DNA of 64,000 bases from Cydia pomonella. Lineage: Eukaryota > Arthropoda > Insecta > Lepidoptera > Tortricidae. The stretch lies in contig NC_084706.1 of the NCBI RefSeq assembly GCF_033807575.1, forward strand, positions 25,651,204 to 25,715,203, given 5' to 3'. The notes under the pieces were generated by a model. That model did not search any database and was not told the DNA's origin. It worked only from the letters and a program-made list of their open reading frames with translations. Both the position numbers and the translations under genes were made by a program. This document shows, piece by piece, positions 28,801 to 33,408 of this stretch; the first letter of the stretch is position 1, and every line of letters starts with the position of its first letter.

Positions 28801-31343
28801 GAAACGAGCTTCACGTTCCAAAGGCCCCGCTCTTCCTCATACATTTTGCGGTATCTCTGATTGTCCAAAGATGACGTTTACCAATTCAGTGACCACAAAA
28901 CATATGGTGCAGTACAACGCCATCTGTTTTGGTTGTCAAACTAAAGTAAACAATTTTACGATAATGATAAGTAAAGATGAAATACTGGACTTTAAAAATA
29001 CTTTATTTAATCAAATTAATTACAAAATACGTTACAATTTACACTTCAAGTAACCCTAACAATAGTCGCGGGAACAAGAAAGCTCTGAAGGTCGTGCAGC
29101 CCTTTTATCGGCTCGGTATCCCCGCCGAAGTTTGCTGCCACTCCAGGTAGACGGGGCGGCGGCTACCTGGTCCTATAGATAGATGGCGTTGTAGCGGCTC
29201 CTCGTAGTGTCTTCATGAGTCGCTAGGTGTCGCTTTCAGCACTTAGCGCCATGGTTGCCAACACTAAGGGGCACGGTTTTTTCTTAGACTTTAGAATTCT
29301 CTTTCTATGCACTTTATGTATTTTGAATAATATTAGTTACAGATAAAAGCATATGCAAGTTGGAGTTGGAGACTAGTTGGTGCTATGGCGTGCGCTGGTA
29401 CTACGATATTGGTGAACACAAGTAAGCAACGATATTTACATAGGGATAGCAAACAACAAATATTCAACTAAGTTTCACCTGTCCAATTTCTTGGCCACCT
29501 TGAAAGGATGGGTGACGATCGGGCAGTCAAAAAGGCGTACTTGAAGTCGACCAACTGGTCCCGTTGGTCATCCTAAATATAGTTGGGCGGTTAGAGTGAA
29601 AGTGAGTGAAATCCGCAAATTGCGGGGATCTTTCCCTTTTACTCTTACTAAGATGTAATTAGAATGACAGAGAAAAATGCTCGCAGTAGACGAACTTAAA
29701 TTTTCGCGGTTATAGCCCTGGACCGAGTAATGTGGCGTGCTCTTGTGTTGGAGGCCAAGACTAATTTGGGGTCATCGCGCTGGCCAAGTAAGTAAGTTAG
29801 TAGTCCAATGTGTATCGCTCGCTCTCTCATTAAGTAAAATGTGAGACGCAAATACAATTTCAACCAAGAAATTGGACAGGTGGAATACTACTTCATTACT
29901 ATTCTCATTTCCTTATCATACTCACCAAAAATAAGGCAGAAAGTACTTCTTCCTCGCGTTGTCCCGGCATTTTGCCACGGCTCATGGGAGCCTGGGGTCC
30001 GCTTGACAACTAATCCCAAGATTTGGCGTAGGCACTAATTTTACGAAAGCGACTGCCATCTGCCCTTCCAACCCAGAGGGTAAACTAGGCCTTGTTGGGA
30101 TTAGTCCGGTTTCCTCACGATGTTTTCCTTCACCGAAAAGCGGCTGGTAAATATCAAATGATATGAAAATAAGGCAGAAAGTGAAAGTCAAAAAGAAGAT
30201 GTACCTAATAAACGAAGAAGCATGCGAAGTGATTTTAAATCATATTAACGGTGTCTTAGCAGCGCTGGTGGCCTAGCTGTAAGAGCATGCGACTTGCAAT
30301 CTGGAGGTCGTGGGTTCAAACCCCGACTCGTACCAATGAGTTTTTCGGAACATGTGTACGAAACATATGATATTCACCAGTCGAATTTCGGTGAAGGAAA
30401 ACTACGTGAGGAAACCGGGCTAATCCCAATAAGGACTTGTTTATCCTCTGGGTTGGAACAGAAGGCAGTCGCTTTCGTTAAAGCGCCCTCGTGTTGTCCC
30501 GGCATTTTACCACGGCTCATGGGAGCCTGGGCTCCGCTTGACAACTAATCCCAAGATTTGGCGTAGGCACTAATTGTGGCTTAACTAATAGGCTTTGATG
30601 GGATTAGTCCGGTTTCCTCACGATGTTTTCCTTCACCGAAAAGCGACTGGTAAATATCAAATGATATTTCGTACACAAGTTCCGAAAAACTCATTGGTAC
30701 GAGCCGGGGTTAGAACCCGCGGCCTCCAGATTGCAAGTCGCACGCTCTTACCGCTAGGCCACCAGCGGTACTCGGTATCTGTGACATGGCTAGACTACCA
30801 CATGGTAGTCTAGCCATGTCACAGATATAATAAATATTATAGGGACATTCTTACACAAATTGACTAAGTCCCACGGTAAACTCAAGAAGGCTTGTGTTAT
30901 GGGTAATCAAGCAACGATATGTATAATATACAAATACTTAAATACATAGAAAACAAATACCTATCTGTACTCATCACACAAATACACGCGCATGCCCTTA
31001 CCGGGATTCGAACCCAGGACCATCGGCTTCATAGGCAGGGTCACTACCCACTAGACCAGACCGGTCGTCAAGTAAGATAAATATGTATACCCAGCTGCAA
31101 AAGTACATACCCACTACATGCACTATTGCAGCTCGCGTTACATGAAATTATATTTCTGCATGTCTTTTTAAAATTAGAGCATAATTACGATTGTATAGGG
31201 GCGGTATTTTACAGCGGGTATTCTTGAGATTTAACTGGATGTTTTTTTTCAGATGCGTTTCATACGCATGGGGTGGCTGTGGAGGTAATGCCAATAAATT
31301 CGACAGCGAAGAGGCGTGCAGCCTGGCGTGCGATGGCGTGTAG
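1974..31343 (+). CDS. Secreted nine-Ig-domain protein with C-terminal Kunitz-type domain (21 exons; papilin/perlecan-like, unnamed)
   Basis: Exons: 1974-2028, 4462-4583, 6600-6750, 8593-8858, 10563-10716, 12067-12157, 12884-12995, 14813-15030, 15654-15781, 18260-18411, 18939-19089, 19470-19627, 20751-20901, 21426-21577, 21921-22071, 23843-23976, 24792-24942, 25936-26087, 27605-27755, 29343-29421, 31253-31343. They total 2970 nt (989 aa plus stop), and every junction keeps frame with AG/GT borders. Order: signal peptide, Ig1, Ig2, perlecan-like Ig3-Ig4, Ig5-Ig9, Kunitz domain, TAG. No membrane segment or GPI signal is visible after the Kunitz domain, so secretion is likely. Ig plus Kunitz domains recall papilin/lacunin, and the Ig3 motif 'VSWSRLDQRPLP' recalls perlecan, so an extracellular-matrix role is inferred. 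It is not a full papilin: I see no thrombospondin or PLAC domains. Alternative splicing is possible. An unseen extra exon cannot be excluded, but the phases do not need one. Confidence 0.85.
2221..2681. mobile_element. MITE with about 120-bp inverted repeats, TA target site
   Basis: The left end (cagcacgtcccaagactatg..) and right end (..catggtccctgggacgccctg) are inverted repeats of over 100 bp, flanked by TA on both sides. This is typical of non-autonomous Tc1/mariner-type elements. There is no coding capacity. It lies in intron 1. Confidence 0.75.
2710..2971 (+). mobile_element. tRNA-derived SINE (family 1, copy 1)
   Basis: The head has pol III box-like sequences (tggcctagtgggtagtg and ggttcaaatcc). 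The tail has the conserved 'cacaagccttattg' and ends in an A-rich run. Other copies are near 9095 (+), 30834, 54772 and 56991 (all -). Confidence 0.75.
3150..3930. mobile_element. Composite element with inverted ends
   Basis: The ends aaaacgcttattattttcctagtcgacatc (in part) and its reverse complement near 3897-3930 bracket about 780 bp with no coding potential. I cannot assign a superfamily. Short open frames inside are not gene-like. Confidence 0.55.
3944..4312. mobile_element. Foldback MITE in intron 1
   Basis: Nearly palindromic along its length. Ends are aatttgaaatagaggtg / cacctcttttccaattctc, with an inner pair tatcaaaaagtggcgccatc / gatggcgccactttttgata. No coding potential. It lies about 150 bp before exon 2. 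Confidence 0.7.
4462..4583 (+). CDS. Exon 2: Ig1, first half
   Basis: Acceptor tttccag, donor AAG|GTAATC. Phase 1 in, phase 0 out. Encodes strands A-C of an I-set Ig with Cys in 'GSVTCTPGGSPLP' and Trp in 'QVQWKK'. No Pro-rich linker precedes it, unlike Ig5-Ig9. Confidence 0.85.
5440..5950. mobile_element. Intron 2 repeats: LINE 3'-end-like blocks and a SINE tail
   Basis: Blocks with gatttggaggtgtaaag and tctccaagtgtc recur here, at about 7010-7500 and at 11720-11920. Between them, about 5578-5790 is the tail of SINE family 2, minus strand (ggtttcctcacgatgttttc). No exon was found in 4584-6599. A partial copy of the element seen at 38036-38300 lies near 6226-6360. Confidence 0.6.
6600..6750 (+). 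CDS. Exon 3: Ig1, second half
   Basis: Acceptor tttttttag, donor AAAG|GTAAGG. Phase 0 in, phase 1 out, 151 nt, as in most second-half exons of this gene. Contains 'NTLIISNAQ' and the Y-x-C motif 'GYYMCGG'. It is the most divergent of the standard second halves. Confidence 0.85.
6840..7520 (-). mobile_element. Repeated non-LTR 3'-end-like sequence in intron 3
   Basis: It begins with an A-run followed by attctgcaagtaggcctc, then three or more similar blocks (gagacgtatagtctcc..). This could be the untranslated tail of the LINE whose coding end lies at 8030-8230 on the same strand, but the link is inferred. Confidence 0.5.
7900..8230 (-). mobile_element. LINE fragment: C-terminal end of a reverse-transcriptase ORF
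   Basis: On the minus strand a frame ends '..PSLDCFRRKLKTWLLEHTF' then YSIDEFF, the usual last residues of jockey/CR1-like ORF2 proteins. Only about 66 codons remain. Confidence 0.6.
8310..8540. repeat. Dispersed repeat just before exon 4, shared with 24540-24730
   Basis: It includes aaaagtattattttagatgac and an imperfect inverted pair around gcttttcagtctcg / cgactgaaaagctc. A close copy lies just upstream of exon 17. Both are within about 100 bp of an acceptor. Confidence 0.65.
8593..8858 (+). CDS. Exon 4: Pro/Gln/Arg-rich linker and Ig2, first half
   Basis: The acceptor follows 'catttttag'; the donor is AAG|GTGATT. The exon opens with a linker containing three 27-bp tandem repeats (8634-8714) that encode a nine-residue V-R-P-T-Q-R-Q-P-T unit. 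The Ig half follows, with 'QSGTVDCIPEGSPLPRIQW'. The linker is the longest in the protein and is probably extended and disordered. Confidence 0.85.
8634..8714 (+). repeat. Three 27-bp coding tandem repeats
   Basis: Three consecutive 27-bp units begin at 8634, 8661 and 8688 and differ by a few bases. They add nine residues each to the linker before Ig2. Being in frame, copy number could vary between alleles without breaking the protein. Confidence 0.85.
9095..9335 (+). mobile_element. tRNA-derived SINE (family 1, copy 2)
   Basis: Same head (ttggcctagtgggtagtg, ggttcaaatcc) and tail as the copy at 2710. An A-rich stretch follows later, at 9580-9613. Confidence 0.75.
9850..10212 (+). mobile_element. 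Frame-broken LINE fragment in intron 4
   Basis: Reading across frames gives FLYKLLNDKIDC and 'LPRLARLYNKHANNV' near the end. This resembles the C-terminal tail of CR1/jockey-type reverse transcriptases. Stops and shifts interrupt it. Confidence 0.5.
10563..10716 (+). CDS. Exon 5: Ig2, second half
   Basis: Acceptor 'catgtaaag', donor CCAG|GTAAGC. 154 nt, one codon longer than the usual 151. Reads EEGDFNSRV.., 'NTLVISNAQDGD' and 'GNYICNG', ending VQVVIAPG. Its last 26 nt and the following intron start are copied in tandem downstream. Confidence 0.85.
10691..11205 (+). repeat. Tandem triplication of the exon-5 end plus intron (183/166/166 bp)
   Basis: Three direct repeats begin with atatgttcaag at about 10691, 10874 and 11040. 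Each carries the last bases of exon 5, a donor-like site, and about 140 bp of intron holding the sequence gcaactgcgcagcgactcc. Copy 1 has the real donor (gtaagc). Copies 2 and 3 read gttagc. Confidence 0.85.
11206..12066. other. Rest of intron 5
   Basis: No exon found. About 11720-11920 holds blocks of the same repeat as 7010-7500 (gagatgtataagtctctgag and similar). The rest is AT-rich without recognisable features. Confidence 0.5.
12067..12157 (+). CDS. Exon 6: Ig3, first part (perlecan-like)
   Basis: Acceptor 'ttatag', donor AAG|GTAATA. Phase 1 in, phase 2 out. Encodes GSEAIPLQYRPDQLP followed by 'DVSVAEGQDIIIR', the A-B strands of an Ig domain. The start of exon 7 completes a Ser codon just before the first Cys. 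Confidence 0.8.
12222..12870. mobile_element. Intron 6 repeats
   Basis: 12222-12560 contains a dispersed repeat (cgatatttcgacgcagttag, ctcgttcgtgcgtgtcggct) that I know as frequent in moth genomes. 12720-12855 is a small inverted-repeat element around tcacaaatatctgaac. No exon lies between 12157 and 12884. Confidence 0.5.
12884..12995 (+). CDS. Exon 7: Ig3, middle part
   Basis: Acceptor 'tttcag', donor AGA|GTACGT. Phase 2 in, phase 0 out. Encodes 'SCDFKTGDDQQIVSWSR' and 'NGRELIFQR'. The W-S-R-x-D-x-R-P-L-P pattern is what I know from perlecan Ig repeats. Confidence 0.82.
13080..13600 (+). repeat. Dispersed repeat with internal tandem units
   Basis: It opens with the common arthropod repeat phrase cgacttcgtccgcgtgga. 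Three or four diverged units follow, each ending in 'ccccttaggggatga'. Non-coding. Confidence 0.6.
13690..14735. mobile_element. MITE-like element with a three-fold internal repeat
   Basis: Outer ends carry gggttccgtagccaaatggc and, on the right, tacggaacccttcatgcg plus 'agtccgactcgcacttggcc'. Inside, a block of about 286 bp starting cccatacgtgtggggtatc occurs three times (about 13939, 14226, 14506). A single-block relative is at 32040-32390. Confidence 0.7.
14813..15030 (+). CDS. Exon 8: end of Ig3 and first half of Ig4
   Basis: Acceptor 'tctaaacag', donor TCTAG|GTAGGA. Phase 0 in, phase 2 out, 218 nt. Begins ATTENAAEYLCKVTG, which closes Ig3. A basic linker 'VVIRPERPSVTRGEEL' follows, then Ig4 strand B with 'LECVAEGNAQVSWER'. 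A damaged copy of this exon lies 21 bp downstream. Confidence 0.85.
15052..15268 (+). pseudogene. Frameshifted tandem copy of exon 8
   Basis: This 217-nt stretch is closely similar to exon 8 but lacks one base: 'gctcaggtgtc' becomes 'gctcaatgtc' near 15230. The copy therefore cannot carry the frame to exon 9. Only 21 bp separate it from exon 8, too short for an intron, so both cannot be spliced together. It is probably skipped. Confidence 0.8.
15654..15781 (+). CDS. Exon 9: Ig4, second half
   Basis: Acceptor 'ctgttgcag', donor AATG|GTATGT. Phase 2 in, phase 1 out. Encodes 'GAELIFRNIEIEDEGTYRC' and 'ARNKAGETAQTTQIVVNG', a textbook I-set D-x-G-x-Y-x-C end. It returns the gene to phase 1 for the Ig5 module. 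Confidence 0.88.
15782..18259. other. Intron 9: several repeats, no exon
   Basis: 15926-16283 is an AT-rich element rich in gcgaatattcg with partly inverted ends. 16780-17030 (+) reads 'CRMCVEEEET' and 'FGAGYLEPKEFKRLPMSSI', an R1-like LINE RNase-H-end remnant. 17265-17530 is a dispersed repeat (tgatggtaagcgattaccg). 17615-17780 is an RTE/SINE tail. 18000-18180 (+) is another R1-like fragment (LLGFVKKLGWLE). Confidence 0.55.
17792..17858 (+). repeat. (AC)n microsatellite
   Basis: An uninterrupted AC dinucleotide run of about 67 bp in intron 9. It is likely polymorphic in length. Confidence 0.95.
18260..18411 (+). CDS. Exon 10: linker and Ig5, first half
   Basis: Acceptor 'tctatgtag', donor AAG|GTATAG. 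A 14-residue linker (DLPPPQQQIQPPEA) leads into 'VRQLKIARGESRTVDC' and 'SPLPRVQWSK'. Ig5, Ig6 and Ig7 are very alike and look like recent duplicates of one two-exon module. Confidence 0.88.
18939..19089 (+). CDS. Exon 11: Ig5, second half
   Basis: Acceptor 'tttaaaag', donor GAAG|GTATGA. 151 nt. Encodes GEGEFSNGVRQNG, 'NAQDDDAGDYVCTGIV' and WTDYLQVVIEG. Two partial copies follow directly downstream. Confidence 0.87.
19090..19388 (+). repeat. Two tandem 149-bp partial copies of exon 11 (possible mini-exons 19122-19238 and 19271-19387)
   Basis: Each copy is 117 nt with no stop, preceded by AG and followed by GT, in phase 1/1, so each could insert 39 residues in frame (DGTKLTVTNAQ.. to ..LQVVIEG and its variant). 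The gaps are only 32 nt, shorter than introns normally spliced in insects. Both lack the first codons of a true second-half exon. They could be relics, alternative ends or an emerging exon. Confidence 0.75.
19470..19627 (+). CDS. Exon 12: linker and Ig6, first half
   Basis: Acceptor 'cctatctag', donor AAG|GTTTGT. The 16-residue linker DIPETPPQPQIQPSQA precedes 'VRVNIRQLTIPRGESR', 'TVDCNPEGSPLPRVQW' and SK. Phase 1 in, phase 0 out. Confidence 0.88.
19740..20320 (+). mobile_element. Dispersed repeat and RTE C-terminal fragment in intron 12
   Basis: 19740-19960 contains tactacgtcggtggcaaac, repeated at 22870-23090 and inverted near 45640-45740. 20097-20297 (+) encodes 'RRDESHVTRKVLRMNVEG' and 'GRGKPRKRWMDCVRDDM', ending TCCADPK. 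This is the known C-terminal end of lepidopteran RTE reverse transcriptases. Confidence 0.7.
20751..20901 (+). CDS. Exon 13: Ig6, second half
   Basis: Acceptor 'atacttacag', donor GAAG|GTATGA. 151 nt. Encodes GEGDFSNGVKQDGNALTII, 'GDYVCTGIVQATPVW' and TDYLQVVIEG. A decayed partial copy follows at about 20902-21050. Confidence 0.88.
20902..21050 (+). repeat. Decayed tandem partial copy of exon 13
   Basis: After the exon-13 donor the spacer ..gttatacaag and an exon tail recur once. This copy has an in-frame TAA (gtg-taa for gtg-caa) and small deletions in the ATPVWTDYL part, and it no longer ends in a GAAG|GT donor. It has the same layout as the array after exon 11. Confidence 0.8.
21426..21577 (+). 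CDS. Exon 14: linker and Ig7, first half
   Basis: Acceptor 'gtctctgtag', donor AAG|GTTTGC. The linker DVPPPPPPQPQVQA has six consecutive prolines. The Ig half carries 'TVNVRQLKIPRGESR' and 'TVDCSPEGSPLPRVQW'. Confidence 0.88.
21921..22071 (+). CDS. Exon 15: Ig7, second half
   Basis: Acceptor 'gatttaaag', donor GAAG|GTATGA. 151 nt. Encodes EEGEFSNGVRQDGNVLIIS, 'GNYVCTGIVQATPVW' and TDYLQVVIEG. Three degenerating partial copies follow. Confidence 0.88.
22072..22500 (+). repeat. Three degenerating tandem copies of the exon-15 tail (147-149 bp period)
   Basis: Tails start near 22103, 22250 and 22399. The first has lost four bases in the Y-V-C-T-G stretch. The second has TAA stops (gac-taa and gtg-taa). 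The third is badly truncated. They repeat the exon-tail plus about 30-nt spacer plan seen after exons 11 and 13, at a later stage of decay. Confidence 0.82.
22870..23090 (+). repeat. Second copy of the dispersed repeat seen at 19740
   Basis: It shares tactacgtcggtggcaaaca, ggcccgcctgatggtaagc and gagctctggcaacc with 19740-19960. Non-coding, intron 15. Confidence 0.7.
23384..23729. mobile_element. Foldback element in intron 15
   Basis: Two arms of over 120 bp are inverted copies: agactaattaaaacaaag / ttgttttaattagtct outside, and ttgcggtgggaggatgggaa matching ttcccaccctcccaccgcaa inside. About 50 bp of spacer. It ends about 110 bp before exon 16. Confidence 0.8.
23843..23976 (+). CDS. Exon 16: short linker and Ig8, first half
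   Basis: Acceptor 'ttccatgtag', donor AAG|GTGAGT. Short linker DSPQQPQS, then 'VRIPRGGSKKVECIPEGS' and PLPRVQWSK. A run of 19 C (23987-24005) begins ten bases after the exon. Confidence 0.87.
23987..24005 (+). repeat. Homopolymer C19 just inside intron 16
   Basis: Nineteen consecutive C bases lie 10 nt past the exon-16 donor. Such a run is length-unstable and error-prone to sequence, so the true length is uncertain. Confidence 0.9.
24540..24730. repeat. Dispersed repeat before exon 17, copy of 8310-8540
   Basis: It shares aaaagtattattttagatgac and the inverted pair around caatctcgtaccttactt / acggtactcgattg with the copy before exon 4. Confidence 0.6.
24792..24942 (+). CDS. Exon 17: Ig8, second half
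   Basis: Acceptor 'attacttacag', donor GAAG|GTATTG. 151 nt. Encodes EEGDFGNGVEIEGNALIIS, 'GNYVCSALVQATPVY' and TAYLQIVVEG. It is more diverged from Ig5-Ig7 than they are from each other. Confidence 0.87.
25040..25430 (-). mobile_element. RTE-type non-LTR C-terminal fragment in intron 17
   Basis: On the minus strand, 25060-25180 reads KKRWRDDLEAFCSDWREHA and ..RGEVFAQQWDT, the end of an RTE-like ORF2 as I know it from moths. The rest is diverged element sequence. Frames are open only in short pieces. Confidence 0.65.
25761..25802 (+). repeat. (GT)n microsatellite
   Basis: An uninterrupted GT run of about 42 bp in intron 17, about 130 bp before exon 18. Confidence 0.95.
25936..26087 (+). CDS. 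Exon 18: acidic linker and Ig9, first half
   Basis: Acceptor 'ttatttcag', donor AAG|GTATTT. The linker DVEPVTEPRPSDENPP is acidic, unlike the Gln-rich ones before it. The Ig half has 'VKITVGESKTIDCNPEGY' and PLPTVQWTK. Confidence 0.87.
26088..27604. other. Intron 18, no exon found
   Basis: Short fragments of dispersed repeats occur. 27300-27560 is unusually GC-rich for the window (gcgaacgcgaagcgacgcgg) and has no open frame of note. Nothing else is recognisable. Confidence 0.45.
27605..27755 (+). CDS. Exon 19: Ig9, second half
   Basis: Acceptor 'atttatatag', donor GAAG|GTAACA. 151 nt. Encodes EEGQFTSGTRQEGDALVIS, 'GNYICSAVVDRTTVY' and NDYLSVEVEG. Its phase-1 end fits the Kunitz exon. Confidence 0.87.
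27798..27832 (+). pseudogene. Fragment resembling the 5' end of exon 19
   Basis: About 35 bp, containing ggatggccaattcagcag and ending ccagacaag, resembles the first codons of exon 19 (..GQFTSGTRQ). It lies 43 bp beyond that exon and runs into a TAG. It is a 5' exon fragment, whereas the other copies in the gene are 3' fragments. Confidence 0.55.
28105..28405 (+). mobile_element. RTE-type reverse-transcriptase fragment in intron 19
   Basis: The frame reads MSINTKKTVILAQG, 'FWYLGSTVSSNLSLDAEV' and 'HIGKAATTFGRLR', a conserved block downstream of the RT active site in RTE elements. It stops after 78 codons. Confidence 0.75.
28406..29342. other. Rest of intron 19, no gene recognised
   Basis: AT-rich DNA. 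An 84-codon open frame at 28799-29053 has no motif I recognise and no supporting context. Chance or repeat origin is more likely. Confidence 0.4.
29343..29421 (+). CDS. Exon 20: Kunitz domain, first half
   Basis: Acceptor 'agttacag', donor CACAA|GTAAGC. Phase 1 in, phase 2 out. Encodes DKSICKLELETSWC and 'YGVRWYYDIGEHK'. The first two Kunitz cysteines are eight residues apart as usual. The loop after the second Cys is two residues short of the standard, and the usual Gly-Pro before it is Ser-Trp. Confidence 0.85.
29490..29610 (+). mobile_element. Short RTE-like fragment in intron 20
   Basis: It carries cttggccaccttgaaaggat and gacgatcgggcagtcaaaaa, encoding LGHLERMGDD and RAVKKAYL, as in the minus-strand fragment at 38965-39210. 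Confidence 0.55.
29945..30775. mobile_element. Cluster of three SINE family-2 copies
   Basis: Minus-strand truncated copy 29945-30155; plus copy from about 30261 to 30485 with head gcgctggtggcctagctgta and B-box-like gggttcaaacc; minus copy about 30488-30771 with the head at its right. Tail phrase: ggtttcctcacgatgttttcc and its complement. Other copies: 5578-5790, 42165-42458 and 49261-49500. Confidence 0.7.
30777..30826. repeat. Perfect 24-bp-arm palindrome with 2-nt loop
   Basis: Arms atctgtgacatggctagact plus acca and their exact reverse complement surround 'ca'. It sits between SINE copies of opposite orientation. Confidence 0.9.
30834..31069 (-). mobile_element. tRNA-derived SINE (family 1, copy 3)
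   Basis: Minus-strand copy. B-box complement gggattcgaacccagg and head complement ctagaccagaccggtcgtc at the right end. Confidence 0.75.
31253..31343 (+). CDS. Exon 21: Kunitz domain, second half, and stop
   Basis: Acceptor 'gttttttttcag'. Completes the Lys codon, then reads CVSYAWGGCGGNANKF and DSEEACSLACDGV before TAG at 31341. Cys spacings of 7, 12 and 3 match the Kunitz family, and G-G-N-A-N is typical of papilin-type Kunitz domains. The protein ends three residues after the last Cys. Confidence 0.87.
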
Positions 31344-31370
31344 CGCAAGAGACGCGGCAAAGGCGACCAG

Positions 31371-31480
31371 AGGACCTACCGCGAACCACGTTCGACGTGT
31401 TACCTCCCTATCACACTTACGTACGAATTACAAGTGCGACAGAGAGGCAACACGTCGAACGTGGTTCGCGGTAGGCCTCC
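31371..31480. mobile_element. Palindromic element in the 3' UTR of the Ig-Kunitz gene
   Basis: Arms cctaccgcgaaccacgttcg / cgaacgtggttcgcggtagg with a centre rich in cacttacgtacgaattac. It starts 28 bp after the TAG. In the transcript it would fold into a long hairpin. Confidence 0.8.
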
Positions 31481-31793
31481 ACACGCGACCAGGGCCGTAG
31501 CTAGGAGCATTATGAGACAATGCCCTACCTTAAAATCCCATTGTACCATCGACTTTGATAATATAGGTGTTGCACCCTACCTGTAATTGTCTTATCTTAA
31601 ATTCAACTCCTGCCTACTACGGCCATGGACGCAACACAAACAATATCGAACTTACGCGTTTAAATTTTTACACCTCAGCAGCTCGAACAAGCCTACTTTC
31701 GTCACGAACGAGTGACGAAAGTGCGACTTTCCTCACTCCAGGGAGTGAGACAAGCTTTCGTCATAATGATGATGCCTTTCATTCATGAATCTA

Positions 31794-31799
31794 AATAAA
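31794..31799 (+). promoter_or_regulatory. Candidate polyadenylation signal AATAAA
   Basis: AATAAA lies about 450 bp after the stop codon of the Ig-Kunitz gene. Position fits a 3' end, but the motif is common in AT-rich DNA. Confidence 0.35.
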
Positions 31800-32039
31800 T
31801 GTGGTTAACTCTACTTGATATTGAATTTTTTTAACCTTTAATATGTTCTCACTGAGGTGAAAAGTTGTATGTGTCACACGAGAGCTAAGTTATTTTACAT
31901 CTCGTGTTTTTGAGTCCCTCGCTACGCTCAAGATTCTAACTTAGAATCTTTCGCTTACTCAGGACTCAAAATCAACACTCGCAAGAAAAACCAACAAGAT
32001 TGTCACACAAAAATAGAAAAAAAGATACTTTACGTTAAA

Positions 32040-32390
32040 GTCACACAATTTTTTTTCCATCAAATCCATACGTGTGGGGTATATATGGATAGGTCTTCAA
32101 AAATGATATTGAGTTTATTAATATCATTTTTTTTCTAAACTGTTAATCTAAATAGTTTGCGCGAGAGACACTTGCAAAGTGGTAAAATGTGCCCCCCCCC
32201 CCCCCCCCGTAACTTCTAAAATAAGAGAATGATAAAACTAAAAAAAATACATGATGTACATTACCATGCAAACTTCCACCGAAAATTGGTTTGAACGAGA
32301 TCTAGTAAGTAGTTTTTTTTTAATACGTCATAAATGGTACGGTACCCCTCATGGGCGAGTCCGACTCGCACTTGGCCGCTTTTTACGATA
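32040..32390. mobile_element. MITE-like element related to 13690-14735
   Basis: It contains one block with catacgtgtggggtatatat, a C-run of about 17 bp and the end 'agtccgactcgcacttggcc'. Confidence 0.65.
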
Positions 32391-33279
32391 AGCAATTAAA
32401 TGTTTGGCTATAAATGGATTTATTGTACAATTTCCATTCTAATAATTAACTCCCCATTTCATTAACACCAATATTTTTACCCAAATTGCCAATTGAAAGT
32501 ACTTACCCACAAGAGATATTACATGAAATTTATAATTTTATTAGCCGTGTTTTTAAATGCACGTGTATTTTACTTTCCTCGTATTCGAAATGGAAAGTAG
32601 TGTTTAAATCGGGTGATATGCACCATTTCAGTCTCGGACTATTGGCGCTCTCATTGCGTCGAGCGCCAAACTACCTCGACAGAGATGGGTGCCTTTCATC
32701 CCTTGGTTAACTATCTACTATTAATACAATACATTACCTATATTTGTGTATCAGAATCACTAACAATTAAGTCGTGCGTTCGATCAATTGCACGTGTTAC
32801 TCTAAACAATATAAAAAAAACTGAATAAAAACGAAACGGTCCTTTAAAATATTTTATTTTTATTGAATTTTAACCATTTGATAACTAGCGACTAGATAGA
32901 CGTATTCTTATTATATAAATGGGCATAATAAGGTGTATTCAGGTAATTCCGAATACCTTAGATCATAGATATAAGAAGTAAGGAGATTTATAACGAAGCA
33001 TAATTTCAACGAGTCTCGCTGTCTCCAACTGTCCCCCACCACATCATTAAAGGCGTGGCCAGACAACCAACTCACGCGCTGTGATTGGCCAAACCGCGCG
33101 GTGTAGGAGCCGAGAGCGGCGGCACTAGAGTGAGGACGATTCGACAGAGCTATCGATATTTTACATGTTCTGAACATGATCTTAGAGTTTTGACATTTTT
33201 GTTTTAAGTAATAATTGCCATAGATTTAATTTATATTCCTTTAAATTTTTGACCTTATTTACGACCTAAGAATTTTAAG

Positions 33280-33408
33280 GTACAGTCAGCGTCAAATACT
33301 TCGTAGCAGTCAAAGTAGCCAAATAGTTCGGTACACCATATATTTAGTATGGTGTACCGAACTATTTGGCCACTTTGACTGCTACGAATTATTTGACGCT
33401 GACTGTAC
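33280..33408. mobile_element. Hairpin MITE with about 58-bp arms
   Basis: gtacagtcagcgtcaaatac at the left and gtatttgacgctgactgtac-like sequence at the right are inverted almost end to end, with ttcggtacaccata / tatggtgtaccgaa at the centre. Confidence 0.85.
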
